Origin: Bacteroidales bacterium
GTDB lineage: Bacteria; Bacteroidota; Bacteroidia; Bacteroidales; UBA932
Assembly: GCA_022774085.1 (NCBI GenBank)
Contig: JALFNZ010000062.1
Coordinates: 1-40,211 of the forward strand
Length of the DNA stretch: 40,211 nucleotides
Reading direction: 5' to 3'
In this document: piece by piece, positions 32,976 to 40,211 of the stretch
Numbering within the stretch: position 1 is the stretch's first letter
Layout of the letters: the number at the start of each line of letters is the position of its first letter
Notes under the pieces: generated by a model
Database searches by the model: none
What the model was told of the DNA's origin: nothing
The model's input: the letters and a program-made list of their open reading frames with translations, nothing else
Made by a program: the position numbers and the translations under genes

Positions 32976-34034
32976 TTATAAAGCCTCAATGACTTTCTGT
33001 GCCAGTTCGAGGAAGGCGATGCCGTCGGGGCGGGTGGAAAGTGCTGCTGGCTCCCCGGTGTCGCCGCCTTCGCGTATGCTCTGCACAATCGGAATCTGGC
33101 CAAGGAGCGGCATACCGTATTTTTCGGCCATCCTTTCTCCGCCGCCCTTTCCGAAGATATAGTATTTATGGTCAGGAAGTTCCTCCGGAGTGAACCATGC
33201 CATATTCTCTATCAGGCCGAAAATCGGTTTTTCGACACTCTTGTTGCGGAACATGTTCACACCTTTTTCCACGTCCGCAAGAGCTACGTCCTGAGGTGTT
33301 GTTACAATCACAGCACCCTCCATTGGGATGTCATGTACGAGGCTGATGTGGATGTCTCCTGTTCCAGGAGGCATATCTATGAGCAGGAAGTCCAGTTCGC
33401 CCCAGCGCACCTGCAGAATCATCTGTTTGAGGGCATTGCATGCCATAGGGCCTCTCCAGATGAGGGCCTGTTCAGGTGAAGCGAAATATCCGATGGACAT
33501 CCATTTGACTCCGTATTTTTCCAGCGGTACGATTACTTCTTTCTCTCCGTCCTGGAAAGCATCCGGCATAAGTCCTTCTGTAGCAGTCATCTTAGGCACG
33601 GAAGGACCATAAACATCCGCATCGGCAAGGCCCACTTTGTAGCCAAGGCGTGCAAGTGCCACAGCAAGGTTCACTGCTACGGTTGACTTGCCGACTCCGC
33701 CCTTGCCGGAAGCTATTCCGATGATGTGTTTTACATCTGAGAGTTCTTCAAGACCAAGGTCCAGGCCCGGTTTTTTCTTCGGAGCCTCTTCTTTGACTAC
33801 GGTTTTCACTTCCACTTCTGTGCCCTGCGGGGCATTGCGGATGATTGCTGCCCTGGTGCTTCCGGTGAGATATTCTGCCAGAGGGTCACGGTGCTTGCTG
33901 AATGCAAGGGTTACTGTGACCTTATTATCCTGAATATCAATCTTTTCTACCATTCCGAGCTCCACTATGTTCTTGTCGCCCTTTGCCGGGTGCAGGACCT
34001 CGAAAAGCCATTTATTTATTTCGTTCGGTTTCAT
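32976..34034 (-). CDS. mrp: Mrp/NBP35 family ATP-binding iron-sulfur carrier protein
   Basis: A 352-residue P-loop ATPase that acts as an iron-sulfur cluster carrier. An N-terminal MIP18/DUF59 domain (about residues 1-80) is followed by a lysine/proline linker and the deviant Walker A ASGKGGVGKSTVAVNLA. LLIDMPPGTGDIHISLVHD and TTPQDVALADVEKG are classic Mrp sequence. The CxxC usually found near the C-terminus is absent: the segment reads IENMAWFTPEELPDHKYYIF. I recall the same in other Bacteroidales proteins, so this may be lineage-typical. The gene follows the S46 peptidase by 10 bp. Confidence 0.93.
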   Translation of the reverse strand: MKPNEINKWLFEVLHPAKGDKNIVELGMVEKIDIQDNKVTVTLAFSKHRDPLAEYLTGSTRAAIIRNAPQGTEVEVKTVVKEEAPKKKPGLDLGLEELSDVKHIIGIASGKGGVGKSTVAVNLAVALARLGYKVGLADADVYGPSVPKMTATEGLMPDAFQDGEKEVIVPLEKYGVKWMSIGYFASPEQALIWRGPMACNALKQMILQVRWGELDFLLIDMPPGTGDIHISLVHDIPMEGAVIVTTPQDVALADVEKGVNMFRNKSVEKPIFGLIENMAWFTPEELPDHKYYIFGKGGGERMAEKYGMPLLGQIPIVQSIREGGDTGEPAALSTRPDGIAFLELAQKVIEAL

Positions 34035-34044
34035 AAAGAGAAAT

Positions 34045-36201
34045 CTATTTTACAATATCCATTTCATCAATAAGGTGACGGGCTCCGCCGAACTTATCCA
34101 CAATGAAGAGGACATAACGGATGTCCACATTGATGCACCTCTGAAGGTCCGGCTCGAACATCACGTCGCTGCTCATGGACTCCCAGTTGCCGTCAAAAGC
34201 AAGGCCGATGAGTTGTCCGTCTGCATTCATAATCGGACTGCCGGAGTTGCCACCTGTGATGTCGTTGTTGCTAAGGAATGCCACAGGCATCTTCCCGTTC
34301 TCCAGAGCATATTCCCCGAAGTCCTTTTCCTGCCACAACTGCTTGAGCTTTGAAGGAACGACGAACTCCCAGTTGTCTGGATCCTCTTTCTCCATCACTC
34401 CGTCCAAAGTCGTGTAATATCTGTAGATTACGCCATCCTTCGGAGAATACCCCCTGACAGTACCGTAAGTAAGCCTCATGGTTGAGTTAGCATCAGGATA
34501 CATTGCCTGGCCTTTCTTCCACTGCAGAAGCCCCTTTGTGTATATCTGTCTTGAATCAGCAAGGGCATTGGTTGCCTTTCTGATAATAGGTACATATTTG
34601 TATATAATCTGATATACGGATTGTGACAGGTTTGCAGATGGGTCATCAAACACTCCCAAACCCTTTTCGTCTATGGCTGCACCAAGAGCCTCCCTGCTTG
34701 AAAATACTGTATTTTCAAATACTGCGTCAACATAGGAGTCGATGTCCATCTGCGCAAAATCAGCATCCAGACCTTGTAGATAATCTTCCGCTGAGGCATT
34801 TTCCCTGTAGAATTTCAGCAGGGCCTTTGCTTCGTTGCGGTCAACTATCTGGCTATAATCATCATACAAAGGAGAAACGGCCTCAAAGGCAGCCTTAAGG
34901 GAAGCCAGGGTGTCGCTCCCGGACTTGAGGCCCTTGCCGAACTCATTTTTCAACATTGCAGCAAAACCGACAACCTCTATCCTGCCAACCGACTCCGTTG
35001 CAAGAGTGTAGGAAAGCATTTCTTTTCTCTGGCTCTCCACTCCGGTAGCAATCTCTCCCATTATATTGCCGAACTCTTTCTGTCTCTTGTCCTTCTTGCC
35101 AACCCACTCGGCGAAGTCGGCCTCTTGCTGACGCGCTCTTCCGATGATGTCAAGTTTGCCGAAAGCGAGCTTCATTCCCTGCCACTTCTTCCAGCCGTTT
35201 GAAGATCCTGAGTATTTGCTCGCATACTGAATCTTTACCTTCGGATCTGCAAGCATCTGCTCAAGCATCACGTCCTGACGCACCGTGCGGGCTGCGATAC
35301 GGACATCGTTCTGCTCAATCTGGAACTCCAGTTCAGGGGAAGTCTGGAAACGTGTCGTCCTTCCCGGGAATCCCATAATCATGGTGTAGTCGCCTTCCCG
35401 AACTCCCTTCAGAGATATCTTCAGATGATTCTTCGGTGCAAGCGGCACATTCTCAGGAGAAAAGTCTGCCGGATTGTTGTCCTTGTCCGCATAGATACGG
35501 AACATCGAGAAATCTCCTGTATGGCGTGGCCACATCCAGTTGTCGGTATCGGCTCCGAACTTACCGATTGATGAAGGCGGAGCTCCCACAAAACGGATGT
35601 CCCTGTAGGTCTTGGTTACGAGCAGATAAAAAACATTGTCATTATAATAAGGAGTGAGTTTCACATCGCAGTGAGGATGCTCTCCCTTCAGTTGCTCAAT
35701 GATTGAGTCGAGGGCCTTGTTCACTGCCTCTGCGACTTTCTGGTCTGCTTCCGGATCCTTTGCATATTTCTTCCTTGCCTTCTGCTCTGCCTTATCCATG
35801 ATGACAGTTACATCCACCATCTTCTCCAGGAAGGTGACAGTCAGACCATTGCAAGGCAGTTCCTCGCTGCGTCCCATTGCCCAGTAGCCATCCTTGAGGT
35901 AATCGTGTTCCACACTGCTGAGCTTCTGGATGCTGCCGTAGCCGCAATGGTGGTTGGTCACCAGAAGACCTTCGGACGAAATAATCTCACCCGTGCATCC
36001 GCCGCCGAACTGGACGATGGCATCCTTGAGCGAGGAATTGTTGATGCTGTAAATCTGTTCCGGAGTAAGCCTGCACCCGAGCTGTTTCATCGCATCTGCG
36101 TTGAGCTCTTTCAGCAGTGGAAGCATCCACATGCCTTCGTCAGCCCTGATTGTGCCGGCAAATACCGCAATGGCGGTCAGAATGCAAAATATCTTTTTCA
36201 T
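34045..36201 (-). CDS. S46 family dipeptidyl-peptidase, DPP7-like
   Basis: A 718-residue periplasmic serine exopeptidase that releases dipeptides for uptake. A signal peptide (MKKIFCILTAIAVFAGTIRA) is followed by the catalytic His85 in LLVTNHHCGYG, the Asp in ADTDNWMWPRHTGDFSMFR, and Ser653 in TGGNSGSPIMNADG. The residue 18 positions after the serine, which sets S1 specificity in the characterised Porphyromonas enzymes (Gly in DPP7, Arg in DPP11), is Gly671 here in AFDGNWE. That points to hydrophobic P1 side chains rather than Asp/Glu; the rule is family knowledge from memory. It lies between rnhB (36 bp) and mrp (10 bp). Confidence 0.93.
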   Translation of the reverse strand: MKKIFCILTAIAVFAGTIRADEGMWMLPLLKELNADAMKQLGCRLTPEQIYSINNSSLKDAIVQFGGGCTGEIISSEGLLVTNHHCGYGSIQKLSSVEHDYLKDGYWAMGRSEELPCNGLTVTFLEKMVDVTVIMDKAEQKARKKYAKDPEADQKVAEAVNKALDSIIEQLKGEHPHCDVKLTPYYNDNVFYLLVTKTYRDIRFVGAPPSSIGKFGADTDNWMWPRHTGDFSMFRIYADKDNNPADFSPENVPLAPKNHLKISLKGVREGDYTMIMGFPGRTTRFQTSPELEFQIEQNDVRIAARTVRQDVMLEQMLADPKVKIQYASKYSGSSNGWKKWQGMKLAFGKLDIIGRARQQEADFAEWVGKKDKRQKEFGNIMGEIATGVESQRKEMLSYTLATESVGRIEVVGFAAMLKNEFGKGLKSGSDTLASLKAAFEAVSPLYDDYSQIVDRNEAKALLKFYRENASAEDYLQGLDADFAQMDIDSYVDAVFENTVFSSREALGAAIDEKGLGVFDDPSANLSQSVYQIIYKYVPIIRKATNALADSRQIYTKGLLQWKKGQAMYPDANSTMRLTYGTVRGYSPKDGVIYRYYTTLDGVMEKEDPDNWEFVVPSKLKQLWQEKDFGEYALENGKMPVAFLSNNDITGGNSGSPIMNADGQLIGLAFDGNWESMSSDVMFEPDLQRCINVDIRYVLFIVDKFGGARHLIDEMDIVK

Positions 36202-36237
36202 AATATCCTAGTAATTACAATTTTATTAAAACAAATA

Positions 36238-36849
36238 TTAAAACAAAGTAGGTTCCAGCTCCTTGGGATGGAAGCTCATCCTGTGATGAGGGGTGAATCC
36301 GTATCTTTTGATGGCTTCAATATGTTCTTTCGTGGGATATCCCATGTTCCTGTCCCATCCGTATTCGGGGAATTGCTTTGCAAGCTTCCTCATATATTCG
36401 TCCCTCCATGTCTTTGCCAGAACAGATGCGGCTGCAATGGGGGCATATTTCCCATCCCCCTTCACAATGCATTGATACTCATAGCCGTCAAAAGGCTTGA
36501 ACCGGTTTCCGTCGATAAGAAGAAATTCCGGTTTAATGCTCAGTCGTCTTACGGCTCTTTGCATGCCGGTGATTGATGCATTCAAAATATTGATGGAATC
36601 AATCTCGCACGGGTCAACTTTTTCCACCGCCCATGCCAGAGCCTCCCTTTCAATCACCTCACGAAGGATATTACGTGCCTTTTCCGTCATTTTCTTCGAA
36701 TCGTCGAGCAGGGGATGATGGAAATCCGAGGGCAGAATCACCGATGCGGCAAAAACAGGACCGGCAAGAGGTCCTCTCCCGGCTTCGTCGCACCCGGCTT
36801 CAATCACTCCGGGATGCATGAAATTCAAAAGTTTCGGCTCAACGTGCAT
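36238..36849 (-). CDS. rnhB: Ribonuclease HII
   Basis: Removes ribonucleotides from DNA. The catalytic motif DEAGRGPLAGPVFAASVILP sits near the N-terminus, LLDDSKKMTEKAR and SINILNASITGMQRAV follow, and the fourth acidic residue is in FLLIDGN. The start at 36849 gives 203 residues, near family length. Alternatives are 36864 (five residues longer) and 36819. A TATTTTTG box at 36861-36854 would make the 36849 start almost leaderless, so an internal promoter using the start at 36819 cannot be excluded. Confidence 0.93.
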   Translation of the reverse strand: MHVEPKLLNFMHPGVIEAGCDEAGRGPLAGPVFAASVILPSDFHHPLLDDSKKMTEKARNILREVIEREALAWAVEKVDPCEIDSINILNASITGMQRAVRRLSIKPEFLLIDGNRFKPFDGYEYQCIVKGDGKYAPIAAASVLAKTWRDEYMRKLAKQFPEYGWDRNMGYPTKEHIEAIKRYGFTPHHRMSFHPKELEPTLF

Positions 36850-36867
36850 CCTGCAAAAATACACAAT

Positions 36868-37257
36868 CTATTCGTCTTCGCCAAAGCTTTTCTTGAGCAT
36901 CGTGATTATTTCATTCTTTGTTGCAATGGTTTCCTCCAGATATGAGACCATTTTTTCGAGTTCGGCAATCCGTCTGTCCCGTTCCTTTATTTTTTCTTCA
37001 TATTCAGCCTGAAGGTCACGGAGTTTACCGGGATTGTCAATTTGTGCCGGCATGTAGCCAAGGACAATTTCTTCGGTGGGAGTATTGGTGATTCGTGCCA
37101 TCTTCAGGATGTGCTGATTCATCATGGATGTACTTCCTTTCTCCAATTCCCGGTATGCTGTAATGGAAATCCCCAGCAGGTCGGCCATCTCTTCCTGAGT
37201 CATTTTCCGCTGCTTTCTGAACTTGCATACATTGTCCTTTATGGAATTGTTGTCCAT
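36868..37257 (-). CDS. XRE-family regulator with C-terminal coiled coil
   Basis: 129 residues from the ATG at 37257; an ATG at 37284 lies inside the -7 box and is rejected. The helix-turn-helix (about residues 8-65) reads FRKQRKMTQEEMADLLGIS, then ITAYRELEKGSTSMMNQHIL. After a linker, KLRDLQAEYEEKIKERDRRI to LEETIATKNEIITML predicts a coiled coil that could dimerise the protein. It starts the minus-strand run that continues into rnhB (18 bp away) and possibly to mutS. Two related inverted repeats lie in the divergent region upstream and may be its operators. No metabolite-binding domain is present. Confidence 0.88.
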   Translation of the reverse strand: MDNNSIKDNVCKFRKQRKMTQEEMADLLGISITAYRELEKGSTSMMNQHILKMARITNTPTEEIVLGYMPAQIDNPGKLRDLQAEYEEKIKERDRRIAELEKMVSYLEETIATKNEIITMLKKSFGEDE

Positions 37258-37281
37258 AGAAATTTTCCTTTGTTCTTCCGG

Positions 37282-37289
37282 CAAAAATA
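37282..37289 (-). promoter_or_regulatory. -7 box of the XRE regulator
   Basis: TATTTTTG on the minus strand, 24 bp before the ATG at 37257. A purine-rich AAAGGA near the start may be the ribosome binding site. The expected -33 position (near 37309-37312) abuts the first inverted repeat. Confidence 0.55.
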
Positions 37290-37311
37290 TTGGTAAAACT
37301 TGTGCCCGTTA

Positions 37312-37328
37312 AACAAGATTTGCTTGTT
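37312..37328. promoter_or_regulatory. Candidate operator O1 of the XRE regulator
   Basis: AACAAGATTTGCTTGTT: 6-bp perfect arms around a 5-bp centre. It lies at the -33 element of the XRE promoter. A 15/17 match to it occurs at 37405-37421. Confidence 0.5.
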
Positions 37329-37404
37329 AAAAGCAAGAAAAAATTATTAAAAATTGAAAAAATCGCTTAAAACAGAAAAACTTGCATGGTTATAGCCTGC
37401 GAAT

Positions 37405-37421
37405 AACAAGAATTGGTTGTT
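37405..37421. promoter_or_regulatory. Candidate operator O2, upstream of the small divergent gene
   Basis: AACAAGAATTGGTTGTT, with the outer arms extending to AATAACAA/TTGTTATT (37402-37424). It ends 14 bp before the ATG of the small plus-strand gene, where its promoter should be. Confidence 0.5.
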
Positions 37422-37435
37422 ATTTTTCCATACAA

Positions 37436-37657
37436 ATGCCAGATTTGCAAAAAATGATTGGGCGTATGAAAGACAGGAAAACACGAAAATTTGAACAGGT
37501 ATGCCAGGATCTTGTGACTTCGACCAACCCGACCGAGGGTGGTTTCCTTGATAGTTGCCGTTCCAGAGGGCTGTCCGTGAAGGTGGCTCAGAACATGGTC
37601 TATGAGTATTTTGGAATGTCCGTTTCTGAAATGACAAGGCTTTTGCAGGGTGGGTAA
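37436..37657 (+). CDS. Small protein of unknown function, divergent from the XRE gene
   Basis: A 73-residue basic-to-neutral protein (MPDLQKMIGRMKDRKTRKFE at its start). I do not recognise a family. It is predicted soluble, with no signal peptide or membrane segment. The ending GLSVKVAQNMVYEYFGMSVS is probably helical. A TTG at 37382 would extend it, but that would run through the candidate operator. Alternative starts are ATGs at 37454 and 37463. The gene is flanked by the operator-like repeat upstream and the EF-G2 promoter downstream, which argues that it is real. Confidence 0.55.
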   Translation: MPDLQKMIGRMKDRKTRKFEQVCQDLVTSTNPTEGGFLDSCRSRGLSVKVAQNMVYEYFGMSVSEMTRLLQGG

Positions 37658-37692
37658 TATGGTGCCTGAATGAAAATTACTTGATTGATTTA

Positions 37693-37723
37693 TTGTTATT
37701 GCGGTTTTATTTTATTAGATTTG
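37693..37723 (+). promoter_or_regulatory. Promoter of the EF-G2 gene
   Basis: TTG at 37693-37695, a 20-bp spacer and the perfect -7 box TAGATTTG at 37716-37723. Transcription from about 37730 leaves a leader of about 55 bases and rules out a GTG start at 37731. Confidence 0.7.
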
Positions 37724-37784
37724 CGAGGATGTGTCTCGACAGGCACGAAAAGAACATAATTATAAACACATAATATTAAAACTG

Positions 37785-39938
37785 ATGAAAGCTTATTCCA
37801 CTCAAAACATCCGCAATGTGGTTCTTCTTGGCAGTACGAAGTCGGGCAAGACCACATTATCTGAAGCCATGCTCTATGAAGGAAAAGTCATTGACAGACG
37901 TGGAACAGTAGAGGCTAAGAACACAGTCTCAGACAACGCGGAAATCGAACAGATCAACCAGAGGTCAATCTATGCAACTCCTCTTTATGCAGAGTTCATG
38001 GATACCAAATTCAATATCATCGATACTCCGGGTGCAGATGACTTCGTAGGTGGAGCTGTGTCTGCATTCAAGGTATGCGATACCGGAGTCCTTCTTATCA
38101 ATGCACAGCAGGGTGTTGAGGTCGGAACACAGATTTTCAGACGCTATGCCCGTGAGTATGACATTCCATTGATTGTCGCTGTAAACCAGCTCGACGGTGA
38201 CAAGGCCAACTGGGAAGGCACTCTGGATTCAATGAAAGAGGCGTTTGGCAACAAGCCGGTCATCATCCAGTTCCCTGTGAACGTAGGACCTTCATTCGAC
38301 GGCTTCGTTGATGTGCTTACAATGAAATATTACCATTTCACCGATGAGAACGGTACCCGCCAGGACCTCGAGATTCCTGCCGACCTGAAAGACCAGGCAG
38401 ATGAGCTTCGCCAGGCTTTGATTGACCGTGCAGCCGAGTATGACGACACTTTGATGGAGAAATACTTCGAGACAGGTGAACTTTCCGAGGATGAAATCCG
38501 CCAGGGTCTTGGAATCGGTATCCGCCAGGGTGAGGTTTACCCTGTATTCTGCCTTTCTGCAAAGAAAGACATAGGAGTCAAGAGGCTTATGCAGTTCACA
38601 ATCCGTGTTGCTGCTTCTCCTGCGGAAAAGAAAGCCCTTACAAAGGATTTGAATGAAATCGAGTGCAAGCAGGATGCTCCTACTACACTCTTTATATATA
38701 AGACAGCCGTTGAGCAGCACCTCGGTGAGGTTGCATATTTCAAGGTTATGTCAGGTGAACTTACAGAAGGCATGGATCTGGAGAATCCGGAGACCGGAGA
38801 CCGTGAGCGTATCTCTGCAATCTATGCAGTGGCAGGCAAGAAGAAAGAGAAGGTTACCGACCTTTATGCCGGAGATATAGGATGTACGGTGAAACTGCGT
38901 GCAGCCAAGACAAATGTAACTCTCTGCACTCCTGGTACTGACATCGCTTTCGAAGAGATTAAGTTCCCTCACTACAAATATCGTTGTGCCGTCAAGGCAA
39001 AAGATCCGAAGGAAGAGGAGAAGGTCAGCGACGCAATGGCTAAGATTGCTGCCGAGGATCCTACTTATGTGATTGAGTATCACAAGGAAATGAAGCAGAC
39101 CATCCTCAAGGCACAGGGTGAGCAGCATGTGAATACTCTCAAATGGAGACTTCAGAAAGAGAATAAGCTTGAAATCGAGTTCTTGGCTCCTAAGATTTCC
39201 TACAGGGAGACCATCACAAAGGTTGCATGTGCAGACTACCGCCACAAGAAACAGTCTGGTGGTGCCGGCCAGTTCGGAGAGGTTCATCTTCTCGTTGCTC
39301 CATATCAGGAGGGCGTAGATCCTGGCAACAAGTTCAAGATTGCCGGAAAAGAGGTGGTACTCAACATCAAAGGCAAGGAAGAGTTTGACCTTCCATGGGG
39401 TGGAAAACTCGAGTTCTACAACTGTATCGTCGGTGGTGCCATCGATGCCCGCTTCATGCCAGCCATCCTCAAGGGTATCAATGACAAGATGAACGAAGGT
39501 CCTCTTACAGGTTCCCTCGCACGCGATATCCGCGTATATGTATATGACGGAAAGATGCACCCGGTTGATTCAAACGAAATCTCATTCGTTCTTGCTGCGC
39601 GCAATGCTTTCAAAGAAGCATTCCGCAATGCCGGTCCTAAGATTATGGAGCCTATCTACAATGTTGAGGTTCTCACTCCGAGCGAGTACATGGGATCCTG
39701 CATGTCCGATCTTCAGAACCGTCGTGCCCTTATCGAAGGAATGGGTAATGACAAGGGATTTGACACTATCAAGGCAAGGGTTCCTCTGGCTGAACTCTAC
39801 CGTTACTCCACAACCCTCAGTTCCCTCACATCAGGAAGCGCAACCTTCAAAATGGAATTTGCTGACTACCAGCCAGTTCCTGCTGATGTTCAGGAGAAGC
39901 TCCTGAAGGCATACATGGAAGAAGACAAAGAAGACTAA
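37785..39938 (+). CDS. fusA2: EF-G paralogue (EF-G2) with altered GTPase motifs
   Basis: A 717-residue translation factor resembling the EF-G2 that Bacteroides uses under carbon starvation and in gut colonisation. The domain order is EF-G-like: G domain (about 1-270), a domain II beta barrel, then domains III-V with FGEVHLLVAPYQEG and SLTSGSATFKMEF. The G motifs differ from canonical EF-G: G1 is LLGSTKSGKTT rather than AHIDAGKTT, the G3 sequence is DTPGADDF rather than DTPGHVDF so the catalytic histidine is alanine, and NKxD reads NQLD. Slow or absent GTP hydrolysis is therefore expected, as reported for the Bacteroides protein. It is monocistronic with its own promoter and terminator. It is not a tetracycline-resistance protein by these motifs. 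Confidence 0.9.
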   Translation: MKAYSTQNIRNVVLLGSTKSGKTTLSEAMLYEGKVIDRRGTVEAKNTVSDNAEIEQINQRSIYATPLYAEFMDTKFNIIDTPGADDFVGGAVSAFKVCDTGVLLINAQQGVEVGTQIFRRYAREYDIPLIVAVNQLDGDKANWEGTLDSMKEAFGNKPVIIQFPVNVGPSFDGFVDVLTMKYYHFTDENGTRQDLEIPADLKDQADELRQALIDRAAEYDDTLMEKYFETGELSEDEIRQGLGIGIRQGEVYPVFCLSAKKDIGVKRLMQFTIRVAASPAEKKALTKDLNEIECKQDAPTTLFIYKTAVEQHLGEVAYFKVMSGELTEGMDLENPETGDRERISAIYAVAGKKKEKVTDLYAGDIGCTVKLRAAKTNVTLCTPGTDIAFEEIKFPHYKYRCAVKAKDPKEEEKVSDAMAKIAAEDPTYVIEYHKEMKQTILKAQGEQHVNTLKWRLQKENKLEIEFLAPKISYRETITKVACADYRHKKQSGGAGQFGEVHLLVAPYQEGVDPGNKFKIAGKEVVLNIKGKEEFDLPWGGKLEFYNCIVGGAIDARFMPAILKGINDKMNEGPLTGSLARDIRVYVYDGKMHPVDSNEISFVLAARNAFKEAFRNAGPKIMEPIYNVEVLTPSEYMGSCMSDLQNRRALIEGMGNDKGFDTIKARVPLAELYRYSTTLSSLTSGSATFKMEFADYQPVPADVQEKLLKAYMEEDKED

Positions 39939-39957
39939 TCCTCTCCATAACCGATTC

Positions 39958-39990
39958 AAACGCGTTCCTCACCACGGGAACGCGTTTTTT
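39958..39990 (+). terminator. Terminator of the EF-G2 gene
   Basis: A perfect 11-bp stem (39958-39968 with 39977-39987), an 8-base loop and a T-run at 39985-39990, starting 19 bp after the stop. Confidence 0.92.
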
Positions 39991-40115
39991 GTTGTTCCAT
40001 GGTATCAGAGCTTTCTGTCACTTAATCAGATAATTTTAACAGTTTGACAAGTCATAATTGAACAAATTGGAAACAATCTGGACGATAGTAATAACAATAA
40101 TAACCGAATGTTGAA

Positions 40116-40123
40116 TATCTTTG
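40116..40123 (+). promoter_or_regulatory. -7 box of the terminal lipoprotein gene
   Basis: TATCTTTG, a perfect match, 32 bp before the ATG at 40156. No clear -33 element. Confidence 0.5.
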
Positions 40124-40155
40124 CATCCGGCTTAAATTAATAACCAAAGATATTT

Positions 40156-40211
40156 ATGAAAAAGAATTCTATCTTCCTTTCTCTTGCTCTTGTGGTTGCT
40201 GCATGTGGCCA
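40156..40211 (+). CDS. Lipoprotein, N-terminal fragment
   Basis: The window ends 18 codons into this gene. MKKNSIFLSLALVVAACG is a lipoprotein signal peptide with a lipobox before Cys17, so the mature protein is anchored in the envelope. It follows a -7 box and a 5' leader of about 25 bases. Function cannot be told from this fragment. Confidence 0.75.
   Translation, partial: MKKNSIFLSLALVVAACG

Noticed and set aside
38751-39560. Long minus-strand frame (269 codons) opposite the EF-G2 gene
   Set aside because: Antisense shadow of conserved EF-G domains, with no promoter or family match.
37785-39938. Ribosomal-protection tetracycline resistance protein
   Set aside because: Domain order is shared with TetM-like proteins, but the altered G motifs and sequence resemble the Bacteroidota EF-G2 group instead.

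Overview
This window looks like a chromosomal segment of a Bacteroidales bacterium (Bacteroidota), probably an uncultured gut lineage. The evidence is the gene content (EF-G2 paralogue, secDF fusion, S46 dipeptidyl-peptidase, single-chain glycyl-tRNA synthetase, fumarate reductase/succinate dehydrogenase with a Bacteroidota-type iron-sulfur subunit) and many promoters with the Bacteroidota -7 box TAnnTTTG, several with a TTG/TTTG -33 element 18-20 bp upstream. Shine-Dalgarno sequences are weak throughout. I cannot name the species. Most of the window is housekeeping.

Layout. 1-1.4 kb: end of the flavoprotein subunit and the whole iron-sulfur subunit of fumarate reductase/succinate dehydrogenase, closed by a two-way terminator. 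1.5-3.4 kb (minus): tonB, a terminator, hflX. 3.5-6.05 kb (plus): ybeY-mnmG; mnmG has an extra block of about 70 residues. Identical 16-bp palindromes resembling chromosomal parS lie inside mnmG and just after it, and a one-mismatch copy lies in sufS. 6.1-10.8 kb: ruvA (minus) divergent from sufS-sufE-sufT-like-folK-glyS.

10.8-13.1 kb is the least ordinary stretch. It holds the C-terminal remnant of a GH3 glycosidase, an exported Gfo/Idh/MocA oxidoreductase gene, a REP-like repeat cluster, and a 150-bp element with cloverleaf-like folding potential that starts at the last base of a tRNA-Ser(GCU) gene. 13.1-22.2 kb: a PD40/SPOR exported protein (minus) divergent from secDF, then dnaE. 22.2-25.5 kb: a ThiL-fold protein that has lost its usual motifs, then nfeD-like, flotillin and a small XRE regulator. 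The promoter in front of nfeD sits between the arms of a 23-pair inverted repeat that reaches into the start codon.

25.7-28.2 kb: a DUF4434-like exported protein and a second Gfo/Idh/MocA gene, a close and oppositely oriented paralogue of the copy at 11.1-12.5 kb. 28.3-37.3 kb (minus): an XRE/coiled-coil regulator, rnhB, an S46 peptidase, mrp and mutS in one tight run, then a terminator that overlaps the glmS promoter. 37.3-40.2 kb: two related 17-bp inverted repeats between the XRE gene and a small unknown gene, then the EF-G2 paralogue and the start of a lipoprotein gene.

I see no phage, transposase, CRISPR array or biosynthetic cluster. The best leads are the parS-like cluster, the cloverleaf-like element beside tRNA-Ser, the inverted repeat around the nfeD promoter, and the repeated operator in front of the XRE regulator.
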